Source: Rapana venosa (Eukaryota; Mollusca; Gastropoda; Neogastropoda; Muricidae). From it: a stretch of 64,000 nucleotides of DNA. The stretch is taken from assembly GCA_028751875.1 (NCBI GenBank), contig CM054143.1, forward strand, positions 65,639,075 to 65,703,074, given 5' to 3'. Positions within the stretch are counted from its first letter, which is position 1; every line of letters begins with the position of its first letter. The position numbers and the translations under genes were made by a program. Shown piece by piece: positions 28,101-41,600 of the stretch. Under the pieces are notes generated by a model. It saw only the letters and a list, made by a program, of their open reading frames with translations. It was not told the origin of the DNA and did not search any database.

Positions 28101-31100
28101 TCACGGCAGATTTCTCTCCGTGAATTTCGGGCTGCTCTCCCCGGGGAGAGCGGGAGAACGCGTCGCCACTTAGCGCTGCGCCACCCTTTTTTTTATATAT
28201 ATTTTTTTTTATAGTAATGAATAATGACTGTCCACCTGACAGGCTGATGTAGCGCTCCTCGAAATGTTGTAACTGAACACACAACAACAACAACAACAAC
28301 AACACTATAGTAATGAATAATGACTGTCCACCTGACAGGCTGGTGTAGCGCTCCTCAAAATGTAACTGTACACACAACAACAACAACAACAACACTATAG
28401 TAATGAATAATGACTGCAGACTGGTGTAGTGCTCCTCGAAATGTTGTAACTGAACACACAACAACAACAACAACACTATAGTAATGAATAATGACTGCAG
28501 ACTGGTGTAGCGCTCCTCGAAATGTTGTAACTGTACACACAACAACAACAACAACACTATAGTAATGAATAATGACTGCAGACTGGTGTAGCGCTCCTCG
28601 AAATGTTGTAACTGTACACACAACAACAACAACACTATAGTAATGAATAATGACTGCAGACTGGTGTAGCGCTCCTCGAAATGTTGTAACTGTACACACA
28701 ACAACAACAACAACACTATAGTAATGAATAATGATTGCCCACCTGAAGACTGGTGTATCGCTCCTCGAAATGTTGTCACTGTACACACAACAACAACAAC
28801 AACAACAACACTATAGTAATGAATAATGACTGTCCACCTGCAGGCTGGTGTAGCGCTCCTCGAAATGTTGTAACTGTACACACAACAACAACAACAACAA
28901 CAACTAATATTGATGATGACAACAATGACTGGCTAACAAAGTCCAGCTGTCGGCTGGTGTGTGACTGATCTGACTTCTTCATTCCCTGTCTGAGGATCAA
29001 GCAGTTAAGGCTCTGCTGCTCTGAAGTCATCAGCAGTGTGTCTTGAAAAAGGTCCATCTGGTGGAGCCTATCTCTCTCTAGGCACAGTTTGCATGCTGGG
29101 TATATTCATGTGTGCTGGTTCTTTCGTTGCTAACTGGCTCCAGATGTTCAAATCTGTCCAGAAATGATTTTTAAACTGCTCAGCACTTTGTCTTATATCC
29201 ACACAGATGTAAACAAGACCCAAAATAACGCACACGAAAAGATATGAAATAAAAGCGAATATAAAAAGAGTACTCCTCAATTTTACCAGGAACATCTGTT
29301 GAGCTTCACCAGATCTGAGTATGCAATACCAGCAAGGAGTAATTACCCAGATCCACTGATATGGAGGTGAAGAGTGATCAATGCATTTTCCGCTGAGGGC
29401 ATACATTTCCTGAACCTAAATAGGTGTACAATATTCCACAGGAAGTGTTTGGAGTTAAATGAACAGTTGTTATCTGTGTTCATGTTCATGTTATCATTCC
29501 ATCAGCCATAGCTGGCCTATGTACAATAGATGAGCTTTTGTCATTGCAAGGCATTGGGCATTCATGTGCAAGGCATTGGGCATTCATGTGTCCATAGGAT
29601 CTGGGTTCAGTCTCATGCAACGAACTTAGGCAACAAAACAAAACAGAAGAAGAAAAAGAAAGCAGGCAATGAAATTTTCCAATGAAGAAAATCTTTAGAA
29701 TCATTCGCAATGTAAAGAGCAAATCAACCGACACATCTTTTCCCAAGAAAGGAGAACAGAATCGTGAAATGGTATTGTAAGAGAAAAAGAGGGAGACTGA
29801 AGAGAGAGACAGAGATGAAGGGAGAGAGACAGACAGATAGGTAAGAAAGCAAGGACAATGACAATGACAATATTTCATTGTAATAAGCTGTTAAAGCCCA
29901 TTTACAAGGGGACAGTGGGAAGGGGACTGGGCACAAAACACATATTTTCAGAAATACAGATGTATAATTTCTACAGCCCAAATGATCGACAAGGCATGGA
30001 TTCCACGATAGAGAGAGAGAGAGAAAGAGGCGCAGTGAGACAGACTGAGAAGGAAAAAGAGACAGGAGGAAAGAGAGAAATCAACTAATTCAAATATGAA
30101 AACAACATACAAAGAGGCAGACAGGAAAATCAAGCAATTATTTTTTTTTATAAGAACATGACAGAAAAAACCCCACCCATGAAAACAAACACAAAGGCAA
30201 AGAGACAGAAAGTGTTGATTTTGAGAGTATGACAAGTAGCAGACTGACCCACAGACAGACAGACAGACAAACAGTGTAAGAGACATCAGATCACTCACCT
30301 CTTCCTCAGCAGTCTTGTTCAGTTCCTGAGCCTTCTTCAGCTCCATGTGAAGTTTTCGTACCTTGTCCTCGTATAGCTGGATCTGTAACACACACACACA
30401 CACATGAACACACACAACACATGAACACACACACACATGAACACACACACACATGAACACACACACACACATGAACACACACACACACATGAACACACAC
30501 ACACATAAACACACATGAATTTAGAAGTAGAAAACTTGATTGTAGAGGTACCATATCTCTTTATCATCCTTTACATTCTGCAATACTCTTGCAGTTTAAT
30601 TCTTGCTGCAGCACACATGCAGTGTGACGATTTTTAAGTGAATGTCTGAACATATCGCACACTACCCACCCTTTCCACATGACATCAGATGAAGGCACCG
30701 ATCTACAGGACGGGTGACCGGCCTGTCAAGGGGCACAGTGCAGCAGGCACCCCAGGAACAAAGGAGCTACTACCACCAGGTGATCTGGCACCAGGGCCCT
30801 GCATCACCAGGGCCAGTTTCTTCTTCTGTGTCAGGACAGCCACAGGCTTCCTACAGGACAGCCACAGGCTTCCTACAGGACAGCCACAGGCTTCCTACTC
30901 ATTCTGTCTCTCCTGCTGAACACTCACTTCTTCTGTGTCAGGACAACCACATGCTTCCTACAGGACAACCACATGCTTCCTACTCATTCTGTCTCTCCTG
31001 CTGAACACTCACTTCTTCTGTGTCAGGACAACCACATGCTTCCTACAGGACAACCACATGCTTCCTACTCATTCTGTCTCTCCTGCTGGACACTCATGCA

Positions 31101-34100
31101 TATGCATACAATATCTATATAAGTCTTTTGGATGAGACTATAAACCAAGGCCCCATGTGTGAACGCATACAGAACATCTTCCGCACATGATAAAACCTGT
31201 TCCGCTTTTTGATAGAGTAGGCCATTGCATACCAATGGGAACAGATGACAAAATTTACAAAACTGCACGCATACAGGGACAGAATGTAAAAAAGCACACG
31301 AGTGCTTATTCCATTAACCTCACAATAAAAGAATGAATGAATAAAAATAAATAGAATCAAGCATACACACATTCAGGCAAATGCATGTATCCACATGCCC
31401 GAACACACTTACACGCACACTCTCTTGCACAGTCCAGTACACACACACACACTTTTGACCTCCCCCCCTCTGTGTGTCACACACACACTTTTGACTCCCC
31501 CCTTCTCTCTGTGTGTCACACACACACACTTATGACCTCCCCCCCTCTGTCTCTGTGTCACACACACACACTTTTGACCTCCCCCCCCTCTGTCTCTGTG
31601 TGTCACACACACACACACACCTCGTCAGACATGGAGGCGCTGTGCTGCTGCAGTCTGGCCAGCTCTGTCTTGTGAGCGGCCAGCTGACGTGAGCGGTCTC
31701 CCAGCTGCTCCATGCTCTCCTTGTGGTGACCTTGAACTGTGGTGACCTGCACTCGCAGCTCGTGACATGCGTGTTCGCTCTCCATCAGCTGACGACAGAG
31801 AAGGGGCAAGACGGATGATGTGGGGTCACAGTGATGCAAAGTAACGGAATGGAATGGTGGAGAAAGCAACATGTGCAATGAATGATGTGCAAAACAGCAC
31901 AATGCAAAGTAACAGAGTGGAATGGAATGCAGTGTGTTAAATGTAAGATGCCAAACATGGTGTTTTGTATGGAATATTCTACTCATTGTGACCTCTTCAA
32001 AAAGCAGAAAACAACCCTTTCCCATACTGCTCCTGCTGAAATGAAGATCAGCAGTCTGGATTCTCAGTTGGTAGGTTCTACTGTCTGTCTTACAGAATTC
32101 ATCACACATGAGACATTCCGTGATTATCCTGGGTTTTTAAGATTATTCCTTTATGGTAAAGGTTATTTATGCTTTCAGCAAATCAATCATCCCTTCATTC
32201 ATCAGTTTTACAATCAAAGAGTAGTTTAACAGATGTTGGAAATACAAACTGCAACATTCTAGCCTAAATGTAAGCCCCCCCCCCTTTCTCTCACGGGCAC
32301 ATGTACAAGCTCAAAGGCATTCCCCTTCCCTGCTTTCTCTCCCATGTATGTCACTGCACATCTGTCGGCATGCACCCCTCCCCCTTTGTACCCTCTGCCC
32401 CACTCACATCAGACTGAGTCTTCCTCAGCTGTTCCTGGATCCTGTCGTAGTCTGACTGCATCTGGGCTGTGGTGTCCTCCAGCTTCTCAATCTGAAATCA
32501 TCATCACCATCATCACCATTATCACTGTCATTATCATCATCATTATCCTCTACATCATCATCTGGGCTGTGGTGTCCTCCAGCTTCTCAATCTGAAATCA
32601 TCATCACCATCATTGTCAGCATCATTATCACTGTCATTTTCATCATCATTATCACTGTCATTATCATCATCATTATCCTCTACATCATCATCTGGGCTGT
32701 GGTGTCCTCCAGCTTCTCAATCTGAAATCATCATCACCATCATCACCATCACTGTCAGCAGCAGCATCACCATCATTGTCAGCATCATCATCATTGTCAC
32801 TGATCATTATCATCATCATTATCACTGTCATTATCATCAACATTATCACTGTACATATCATCATCTTAACCTGTCATACCATTCACCATTACATGATCAT
32901 CTACATCCTTACTGTCATCACTATCCATCATTATACATATTTCACATCATTACAGACTGGTCTGTCAATGCTGATTTCAACATCATCTGTCACACCAGTA
33001 TTGTATTCATCCTTGTCACTGGCCCAGGCAAAGCTTGTCAGTTATTAATGTCACTAATGATGAGTGAGTCAGAGTGTGGCATGTTCTGGTTGACCTGCAT
33101 GATCATGATATATTATCATCACCATGATCATGCATCTAAGAACTGTCCACATCCTCATTTGTTCATAATGAGCAAATACTGTCAGCCTATGTTACAATCA
33201 CAATGTTGTCATATTACAATGACCTGTCATGATTGCACATCCTCACCCCATCCTTTCCTGATGTGTCAATAATCTGTCCCACCCTGATGTGACAATGAAC
33301 CTGCTGTCCAGCCCTGATGTATACAATGAACCTGTCCACCCTTAATGTGTACAATGAACCTGTCCACCCTTAATGTGTACAATGAACCTGTCCACCCTTA
33401 ATGTGTACAATGAGCCTGTCCAGCCCTGATGTGCACAATGAACCTGTCTGTCCAGCCCTGATGTGCACAATGAACCTGTCTGTCCAGCCCTGATGTGTAC
33501 AATGAACCTGTCTGTCCAGCCCTGATGTGTACAATGAACCTGTCTGTCCAGCCCTGATGTGCACAATGAACCTGTCTGTCCAGCCCTGATGTGTACAATG
33601 AACATGTCTGTCCAGCCCTGATGTGTACAATGAACCTGGTCTGACTGTCCACCCTGATGTGTACAATGAACATGTCTGTCCACCCTGATGTGTACAATGA
33701 ACCTGTCTGTCCCCCTGATGTGACAATGAACTCTGTCCAGCCCTGATGTGTACAATGAACCTGTCTGTCCTCACGCCCCCTGATGTGTACAATGAACCTG
33801 TCCACCCTGATGTGTACAATGAACCTGTCCACCCTGATGTGTACAATGAACCTCTGTCCACCCCTGATGTGCACAATGAACCTGTCCACCCCTGATGTGT
33901 ACATACTGTCACCCTAATTGACGATGAACGTCTGTCCACCCTGATGTGTACAATGAACCTGTCCACCCCTGATGTGTACAATGAACCTGTCCACCCCTGA
34001 TGTGCTACAATGAACCTGTCCACCCCTGATGTGTACAATGAACCTGTCCACCCTGATGTGCACAATGAACCTGTCCACCCTGATGTGTACAATGAACCTG

Positions 34101-37100
34101 TCTGTCCACCCCTGATGTGCACAATGAACCTGTCCACCCCTCATGTGCACAATGAACCTGTCCACCCCTCATGTGCACAATGAACCTGTCCACCCTTAAT
34201 GTGCACAATGAACCTGTCCACCCCTCATGTGCACAATGAACCTGTCCACCCTTAATGTGCACAATGAACCTGTCCACCCTTAATGTGTACAATGAACCGG
34301 TCTGTCCAGCCCTGATGTGTACAATGAACCTGTCTGTCCAGCCCTGATGTGTACAATGAACCTGTCTGTCCACCCCTGATGTGTACAATGAACCGGTCTG
34401 TCCACCCCTGATGTGCACAATGAACCTGTCCACCCCTGATGTGTACAATGAACCGGCCTGTCCAGCCCTGATGTGCACAATGAACCTGTCCACCCCTGAT
34501 GTGCACAATGAACCGGTCTGTCCAGCCCTGATGTGTACAATGAACCTGTCCACCCCTCATGTGCACAATGAACCTGTCTGTCCAGCCCTGATGTGTACAA
34601 TGAACCTGTCCACCCTTAATGTGTACAATGAACCTGTCTGTCCAGCCCTGATGTGTACAATGAACCTGTCCACCCTTAATGTGTACAATGAACCTGTCTG
34701 TCCAGCCCTGATGTGTACAATGAACCTGTCTGTCCATCCTTAATGTGTACAATGAACCGGTCTGTCCATCCTTAATGTGTACAATGAACCGGTCTGTCCA
34801 TCCTTAATGTGCACAATGAACTGGCCTGTCCAGCCCTGATGTGGACAGCGGGTGAGCCTGTGGCCTGACCTCCTGTGTCTGCTGGTGGGTCTGCTTGCTG
34901 GCGGTCTGCAGGTCGAGGTGGGTGGCCCTCAGCTCCCCCTCCTTGTCGCCCAGCTCCTCCTTCAGCCCCCTCACGCCTGGTGCAGCTCCTCACACTCCCC
35001 CCGCTGCTTCAGCAACGACTCTTCACGCTGCCTCAGCTGTACGGCGGTGGTGGTGGGGTGGTGGCGGTGGTGGTGGTGGTGGTGGTGGTGAAGGGACAAA
35101 CAGTTTATTTATTTAGGATATTGCAAAGAGTGAAACAGACATAATGCTGACAAAAATAACAATTGTCTGTGAACATTCTTACACAAAATCGACTAAATCC
35201 AGCATGATTTTTTTTCGTTATTTTTACATTCATGTTCCATTTTGTGTGTATGGTTTTTTTTTAGACAATTTTTGTCACAAGTTTCCAACCAGCATTTCAA
35301 AGCTTTCCCCATGATATTTCTCCTCTTATCTAGGTATAAAAGAATGCTGAAAGGAACATGGATCACCAGCTTATTCATGTGATTGTCCTAAGTGCTTTGA
35401 TTTGTCTTAAGCACTTTAATTTTTTGCTTTACATGATTCAGCGCTGTATAAATTTCATACATTACAGTGTTACATATCAGATGACCATGCAATGTGCTTG
35501 GCAGTGTTATATAAAAGATGACAATAACAGGTGCCTTTCAGTGTTGTATAACAGATTACAGTGTTATATAAAAGATGACAAAAACAGGTGCCTTTCAGTG
35601 TTGTATAACAGATTACCATATGGTGTCTGTCAGCATTATATAAAAGATGACAGTCTTTCTTGACTTGCCTTGACTTTTCTCCCTCCAATCACAGTCAATC
35701 TCACCTCCTAACTGTTCCTGGAAAAAAACGACCTTGAAGGGGACTGACCTTTTCGGAGAAGTCTCGGAGCTGGCGTTGGAGGGAGGCTCCATCTTCCTCC
35801 AGGATGGAGCAGGCCTTTTTGCTGGCCTGCAGCTGTTTGCTGGTGTCCTGGTGGCGCCCACGCTCTGCACGCAGCTCCGTCTGCAGCTGGCCCAGGATCT
35901 GGTCCTGGTGCTGCACCTGAGGCATCACACCACAGCCCTCAGCCTGACTGACTGCCTGACTGACTGGCTGACTGACTGACTGGCTGACTGACTGACTGAC
36001 TGACTGGCTGCCTGACTGCCTGCCTGCCTGACTGGCTGCCTGACTGGCTGACTGACTGACTGGCTGACTGACTGGCTGACTGGCTGCCTGACTGCCTGCC
36101 TGCCTGACTGGCTGCCTGACTGGCTGACTGACTGACTGGCTGACTGACTGACTGACTGGCTGCCTGACTGACTGACTGGCTGCCTGACTGGCTGACTGAC
36201 TGGCTGGCTGGCTGACTGACTGCCTGCCTGACTGGCTGACTGCCTGCCTGCCTGCCTGACTGCCTGCCTGCCTGCCTGCCTGACTGGCTGACTGCCTGCC
36301 TGCCTGCCTGCCTGCCTGACTTCCTGCCTGCCTGGCTGACTGACTGCCTGACGCTCTTGGCGTTTAGATTACACGTAACACACACATGAAAGAGTAGGCC
36401 ATTGTGTGCTGACGGGAATGGACTGCAAAATTGACAAAACTGCATACACACAGGGACTGGATGAAAAAAGCATATGAATGCTTAATCCATTATCCTTGAA
36501 ATAAAAAAATAAAACAACATAAATAAATAAGAGACAAAGGTGTTGGAACTGAACACTGCATCTGCCAAGCCTGTCTGCTCCCTCCTTCAGGCAACAAAGA
36601 CTGCCTGCAACTTCTCCTCTCACTCCCTGGAGGGGCCCCACACTGACACATTCAGGCAGCGGGTCTTGCTCAAGCTGACTGTGGTGAAGCCCTCCCCTCT
36701 GCAGGCCCCTACACTGAATGCTGGATGAACATGACTGTGTCCGCCATTCCACAAGCAATAACCACCTACCTGATTTCCCACCAAAAATGAAGGGGATTGA
36801 ACGCATGCACAAGATGTTATACCACAACACATGGGACCTTGGTTGATATTCTCATCTGATGGACAAACAGAAAAATTGGAATCAGAACCAGTGTTAACAT
36901 TGATAAAGGGGAGAAAGCTCAGTCAGGAAGATCAGCAGCGATCGGAATCTATGATGTTTAATCATTATTCCAACCTCAAGGTGAGTGCTGACCACCACAC
37001 CTCAAGGTGAGTGCTGACCACCACACCATTCCACACATCAAGCCGAAAACTTAACTGATGATCTTCCAGTCTGATGGAAACTCCGCTCCACACCATGATT

Positions 37101-38629
37101 TCAAACTGGCAAAAGTAGAGACCTCCTCTCCCACGAACCAGAATTTGTGCCTAAAGATTAAACCCCCTCAAAACCCTACAATACCTTTGTTGCCCCTAAG
37201 TGTTAATGCGCGAACTTACGTTACCCATGTAAAGTACATTATGTTTTGTTTAAGTGTTAATATAGTGTATACATATATTAGTAGTATTTGTTATTTGACA
37301 TTTATTTTATTGTTTATATTTATATCTATTCTACTATTTCTGCTACTATCTATTATCTTATACTTTGATCTTACTGTGATTACTGGTGTATCCTGTTTAT
37401 ATTTCTATAGTTCCTCATCTCTACACATATTTCTTTACTATCTATTCATCTGCATGTACCTATCTATTAGACTTGCTTGTGTATCCTGAAGATGTGGTGT
37501 CTTCTCTATATTTCCACACTTCCTCATTTCCATACATATTTCTTTACTATTTAGTCATCTGTATATATCTATCTGACTTATTTGTGTATTCTGAATATGT
37601 GGGTATCTTCTCTACATTTCTACACTTGCCCACCTCTCTTGGTATATATACATACTTCTTTACGTATCTACTGACACAGTCGCTGTATACATAGTGGCGT
37701 CATCACCCCCGCATCATCATGATGATGATGCTCCCCCCAGTAAGCATTCGAATTCTGAATTCACAATGATGTTGACTACCTAGTTTTTACATTTCTCTGA
37801 ATTACTTGCCTGATTGTCATTGTTACGTGTGTAGTCAATACATAATTATGTGTGTGTGTGGGTGGGTGCGTGGGTGTGTGAAATAAATCTGTCTTCTAGT
37901 CAACGGTCTTAAAACATTGAATTCATATATTGGTGTATGGTGTGGGTGGGGGTGCGTGTTCGCACACACAGTACGTGCGTGTGTACGTGCTGCGTATATG
38001 CGTGCGTAAAAATAAGTTTTTATGTCTTCTAGTCAATGGGTTTAAAATTGTGTTCACAATTGATGTGTGTGCGTGCGTGCGGGTGTTTGCGTGTGTGTGT
38101 GTGCGCATGCGCGCGTGTGTGTTGGTGTGTGTGTGTGTGTTTGTGACATTTTACTTGAAAACCAATTTGAAATATAGCTTTTGTGTCTTTGATATATTTG
38201 ATGTGTATCAATCTGCCTGTCAGTATTGTAATTGCCCTTCATGGGATGATTAAAGTGTTTTTGACTTGACTTCACTTGACCCCCTCTGTCCTGTACCTGG
38301 TCGGAGAGCATCTTCTCCTGCTCCTGGGAGGCCTCCAGCTCCATCATCAGCTTCTGGGCCTGCTGCTTGAAGCTCTGCGCCTCCTGCACTGCCCGGTGGT
38401 ACTCCTCCCTGGCCGTGCCCAGGTCACGCCGACCTTTGTCCAGCACCGACTTCTGCTCCTGCAGCTCTTCCTCGTAACTGCTGGCCCGCTCACGAAGCGT
38501 CTTCAGCTCCGCCTGAAAGTAGGTGGGGGGGGGAGGTTAGCTGATGCCAGAGATGGTGTGTGTGTTGTGTTGTGTTGTGTTGGTGTTGTGGTGGTGGTGG
38601 TGGTGGTGGTGGTGGTGGTGGGTGGTGGT

Positions 38630-38666
<37 letters not shown>

Positions 38667-41600
38667 TATGTGTATGTATGTGTGTGTGTGAGTCAAATGT
38701 CACTGCTGCTAAAACAAACAAGTGCTTGGTTGGTGTTATCATCTATCAATGAAAAAAAAAAGATCCACTCTTTCTTTGTGAGCCATTAAACACTTGAAAA
38801 CAATGTTTATAAGTTAGTTTGAGCACTGAGTTTTTTTGTGCACATTGAAATTTTTTTATAATTCATTGGGAGGGTTCTGCTGTTTTGAGGTTGTTTTTTG
38901 GTTTTAAAATTATTTTTTTGGAGGGAGGGGGGGGAGGAGACAAGACTGGACATTCCATCATAAAATCTATCAAGAAAACAGTTTGAAAAAGTTTGTGGAG
39001 GGACATTTTTGCATGGACAGAAGAGGGCGGTTAAAGACTGCCTGTGTACATCCACTTCTCCATGTTCTGTAAAAGCAGCACAGCAACAAACAAAACAGTG
39101 CTGGAGAATGTTCTGCCGTTGTGACTGACGGCTGTCACTGACAGTGACTGAGCGACAACAGGTGTCTGGTGCAGACATCGTAACCTCTGACCTGCAGCTT
39201 CCTGTTGACCTGGTCATGGCGGACGACCTCGGCCACCCGCTGGCTGAGCTGCTCCTGGGTGGTCTGCAGACTCTGCTCCATCAGCTGCAGCTTCTCTTCG
39301 TGATGCGCCAACTGTCAGTACAACACAACACACACAACACACCATGTCTGGGTCACCGTCATCACCACATCATGGACAAGGGCTGCCTCCTCTTCCAGGG
39401 CCATCAACAACAACATGCAGCATCAGCTGCAGCTTCTCTTCGTGATGTGCAAACTGTCAGTACAACACACACACCAAGTCTGGTTCAGTCTACACACCAT
39501 GTATGATTCAGAGTCATCACCACATTATGTATGAATGCATTCTTTTCCATGGCCATCAACAACACAGCTGTGATACCACACACACCACCACCACCATGCA
39601 CAGCACACTGTCATCATTACACCCTGAACCATGTCTGTGCCTTTTTCTTACAGTGGGCCAACTGTTCACCAATAATATTATCACCATGTCTATTCCACTT
39701 TCCTTTTCCACACAACAGGTCCACTGTAGTACTGCATCGTGGCCATGTATGATAACATGATCAACATTTCATGCTTCATCTTACCCAAAATCAACACCAC
39801 CCCTTTTGGCAAACCAGTACTGTCCACTGCTGCTACAGTGCTGTCCACTGCTGCTACAGTGCTGTCCACTGCTATAGTGCTGTCCACTGCTGCTATAGTG
39901 CTGTCCACTGCTACAGTGCTGTCCACTGCTATAGTGCTGTCCATTGCTACAGTGCTGTCCACTGCTATAGTGCTGTCCATTGCTGCTACAGTGTTGTCCA
40001 CTGCTGTTATAGTGCTGTCCACTGCTGTTATAGTGCTGTCCACTGCTGCTATAGTGCTGTCCACTGCTACAGTCCTGTCCACTGCTATAGTGCTGTCCAT
40101 TGCTATAGTGCTGTCCACTGCTGTTATAGTGCTGTCCACTGCTGTTATAGTGCTGTCCACTGCTGTTATAGTGCTGTCCACTGCTATAGTGCTGTCCACT
40201 GCTGCTATAGTGCTGTCCACTGCTATAGTGCTGTCCACTGCTATAGTGCTGTCCACTGCTGCTACAGTGCTGTCCACTGCTGCTATAGTGCTGTCCACTG
40301 CTGCTATAGTGCTGTCCACTGCTACAGTGCTGTCCACTGCTATAGTGCTGTCCATTGCTGCTATAGTGCTGTCCACTGCTGTTATAGTGCTGTCCACTGC
40401 TACAGTGCTGTCCATTGCTATAGTGCTGTCCACTGCTGCTATAGTGCTGTCCACTGCTACAGTGCTGTCCACTGCTACAGTGCTGTCCACTGCTATAGTG
40501 CTGTCCACTGCTATAGTGCTGTCCACTGCTACAGTGCTGTCCATTGCTATAGTGCTGTCCACTGCTGCTATAGTGCTGTCCACTGCTACAGTGCTGTCCA
40601 CTGCTACAGTGCTGTCCACTGCTACAGTGCTGTCCACTGCTATAGTGCTGTCCACTGCTACAGTGCTGTCCATTGCTATAGTGCTGTCCACTGCTACAGT
40701 GCTGTCCATTGCTATAGTGCTGTCCACTGCTGCTATAGTGCTGTCCACTGCTGCTATAGTGCTGTCCATTGCTGCTATAGTGCTGTCCACTGCTGCTATA
40801 GTGCTGTCCACTGCTGTTATAGTGCTGTCCACTGTTATAGTGCTGTCCACTGCTATAGTGCAGTCCACTGCTATAGTGCTGTCCACTGCTACAGTGCTGT
40901 CCACTGCTACAGTGCTGTCCACTGCTATAGTGCTGTCCACTGCTGTTATAGTGCTGTCCACTGCTGTTATAGTGCTGTCCACTGCTATAGTGCTGTCCAC
41001 TGCTGCTATAGTGCTGTCCACTGTTATAGTGCTGTCCACTGCTATAGTGCAGTCCACTGCTATAGTGCTGTCCACTGCTACAGTGCTGTCCACTGCTACA
41101 GTGCTGTCCACTGCTATAGTGCTGTCCACTGCTGTTATAGTGCTGTCCACTGCTGTTATAGTGCTGTCCACTGTTATAGTGCTGTCCACTGCTGTTATAG
41201 TGCTGTCCACTGCTGTTATAGTGCTGTCCACTGCTATAGTGCTGTCCACTGCTGTTATAGTGCTGTCCATTGCTATAGTGCTGTCCATTGCTGCTATAGT
41301 GCTGTCCATTGCTATAGTGCTGTCCACTGCTGCTACAGTGCTGTCCACTGCTGCTACAGTGCTGTCCACTGCTGCTATAGTGCTGTCCACTGCTGTTATA
41401 GTGCTGTCCACTGCTGCTATAGTGCTGTCCACTGTTATAGTGCTGTCCACTGCTGCTATAGTGCTGTCCACTGTTATAGTGCTGTCCACTGCTATAGTGC
41501 TGTCCATTGCTGCTATAGTGCTGTCCACTGCTATAGTGCTGTCCACTGCTGCTATAGTGCTGTCCACTGCTATAGTGCTGTCCACTGCTGCTATAGTGCT

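Noticed and set aside
33342..34752. Frames of up to 255 codons reading VHCTHQGWTDRF-like repeats
   Set aside because: Tandem repeat translations in the intron between exons 13 and 14.
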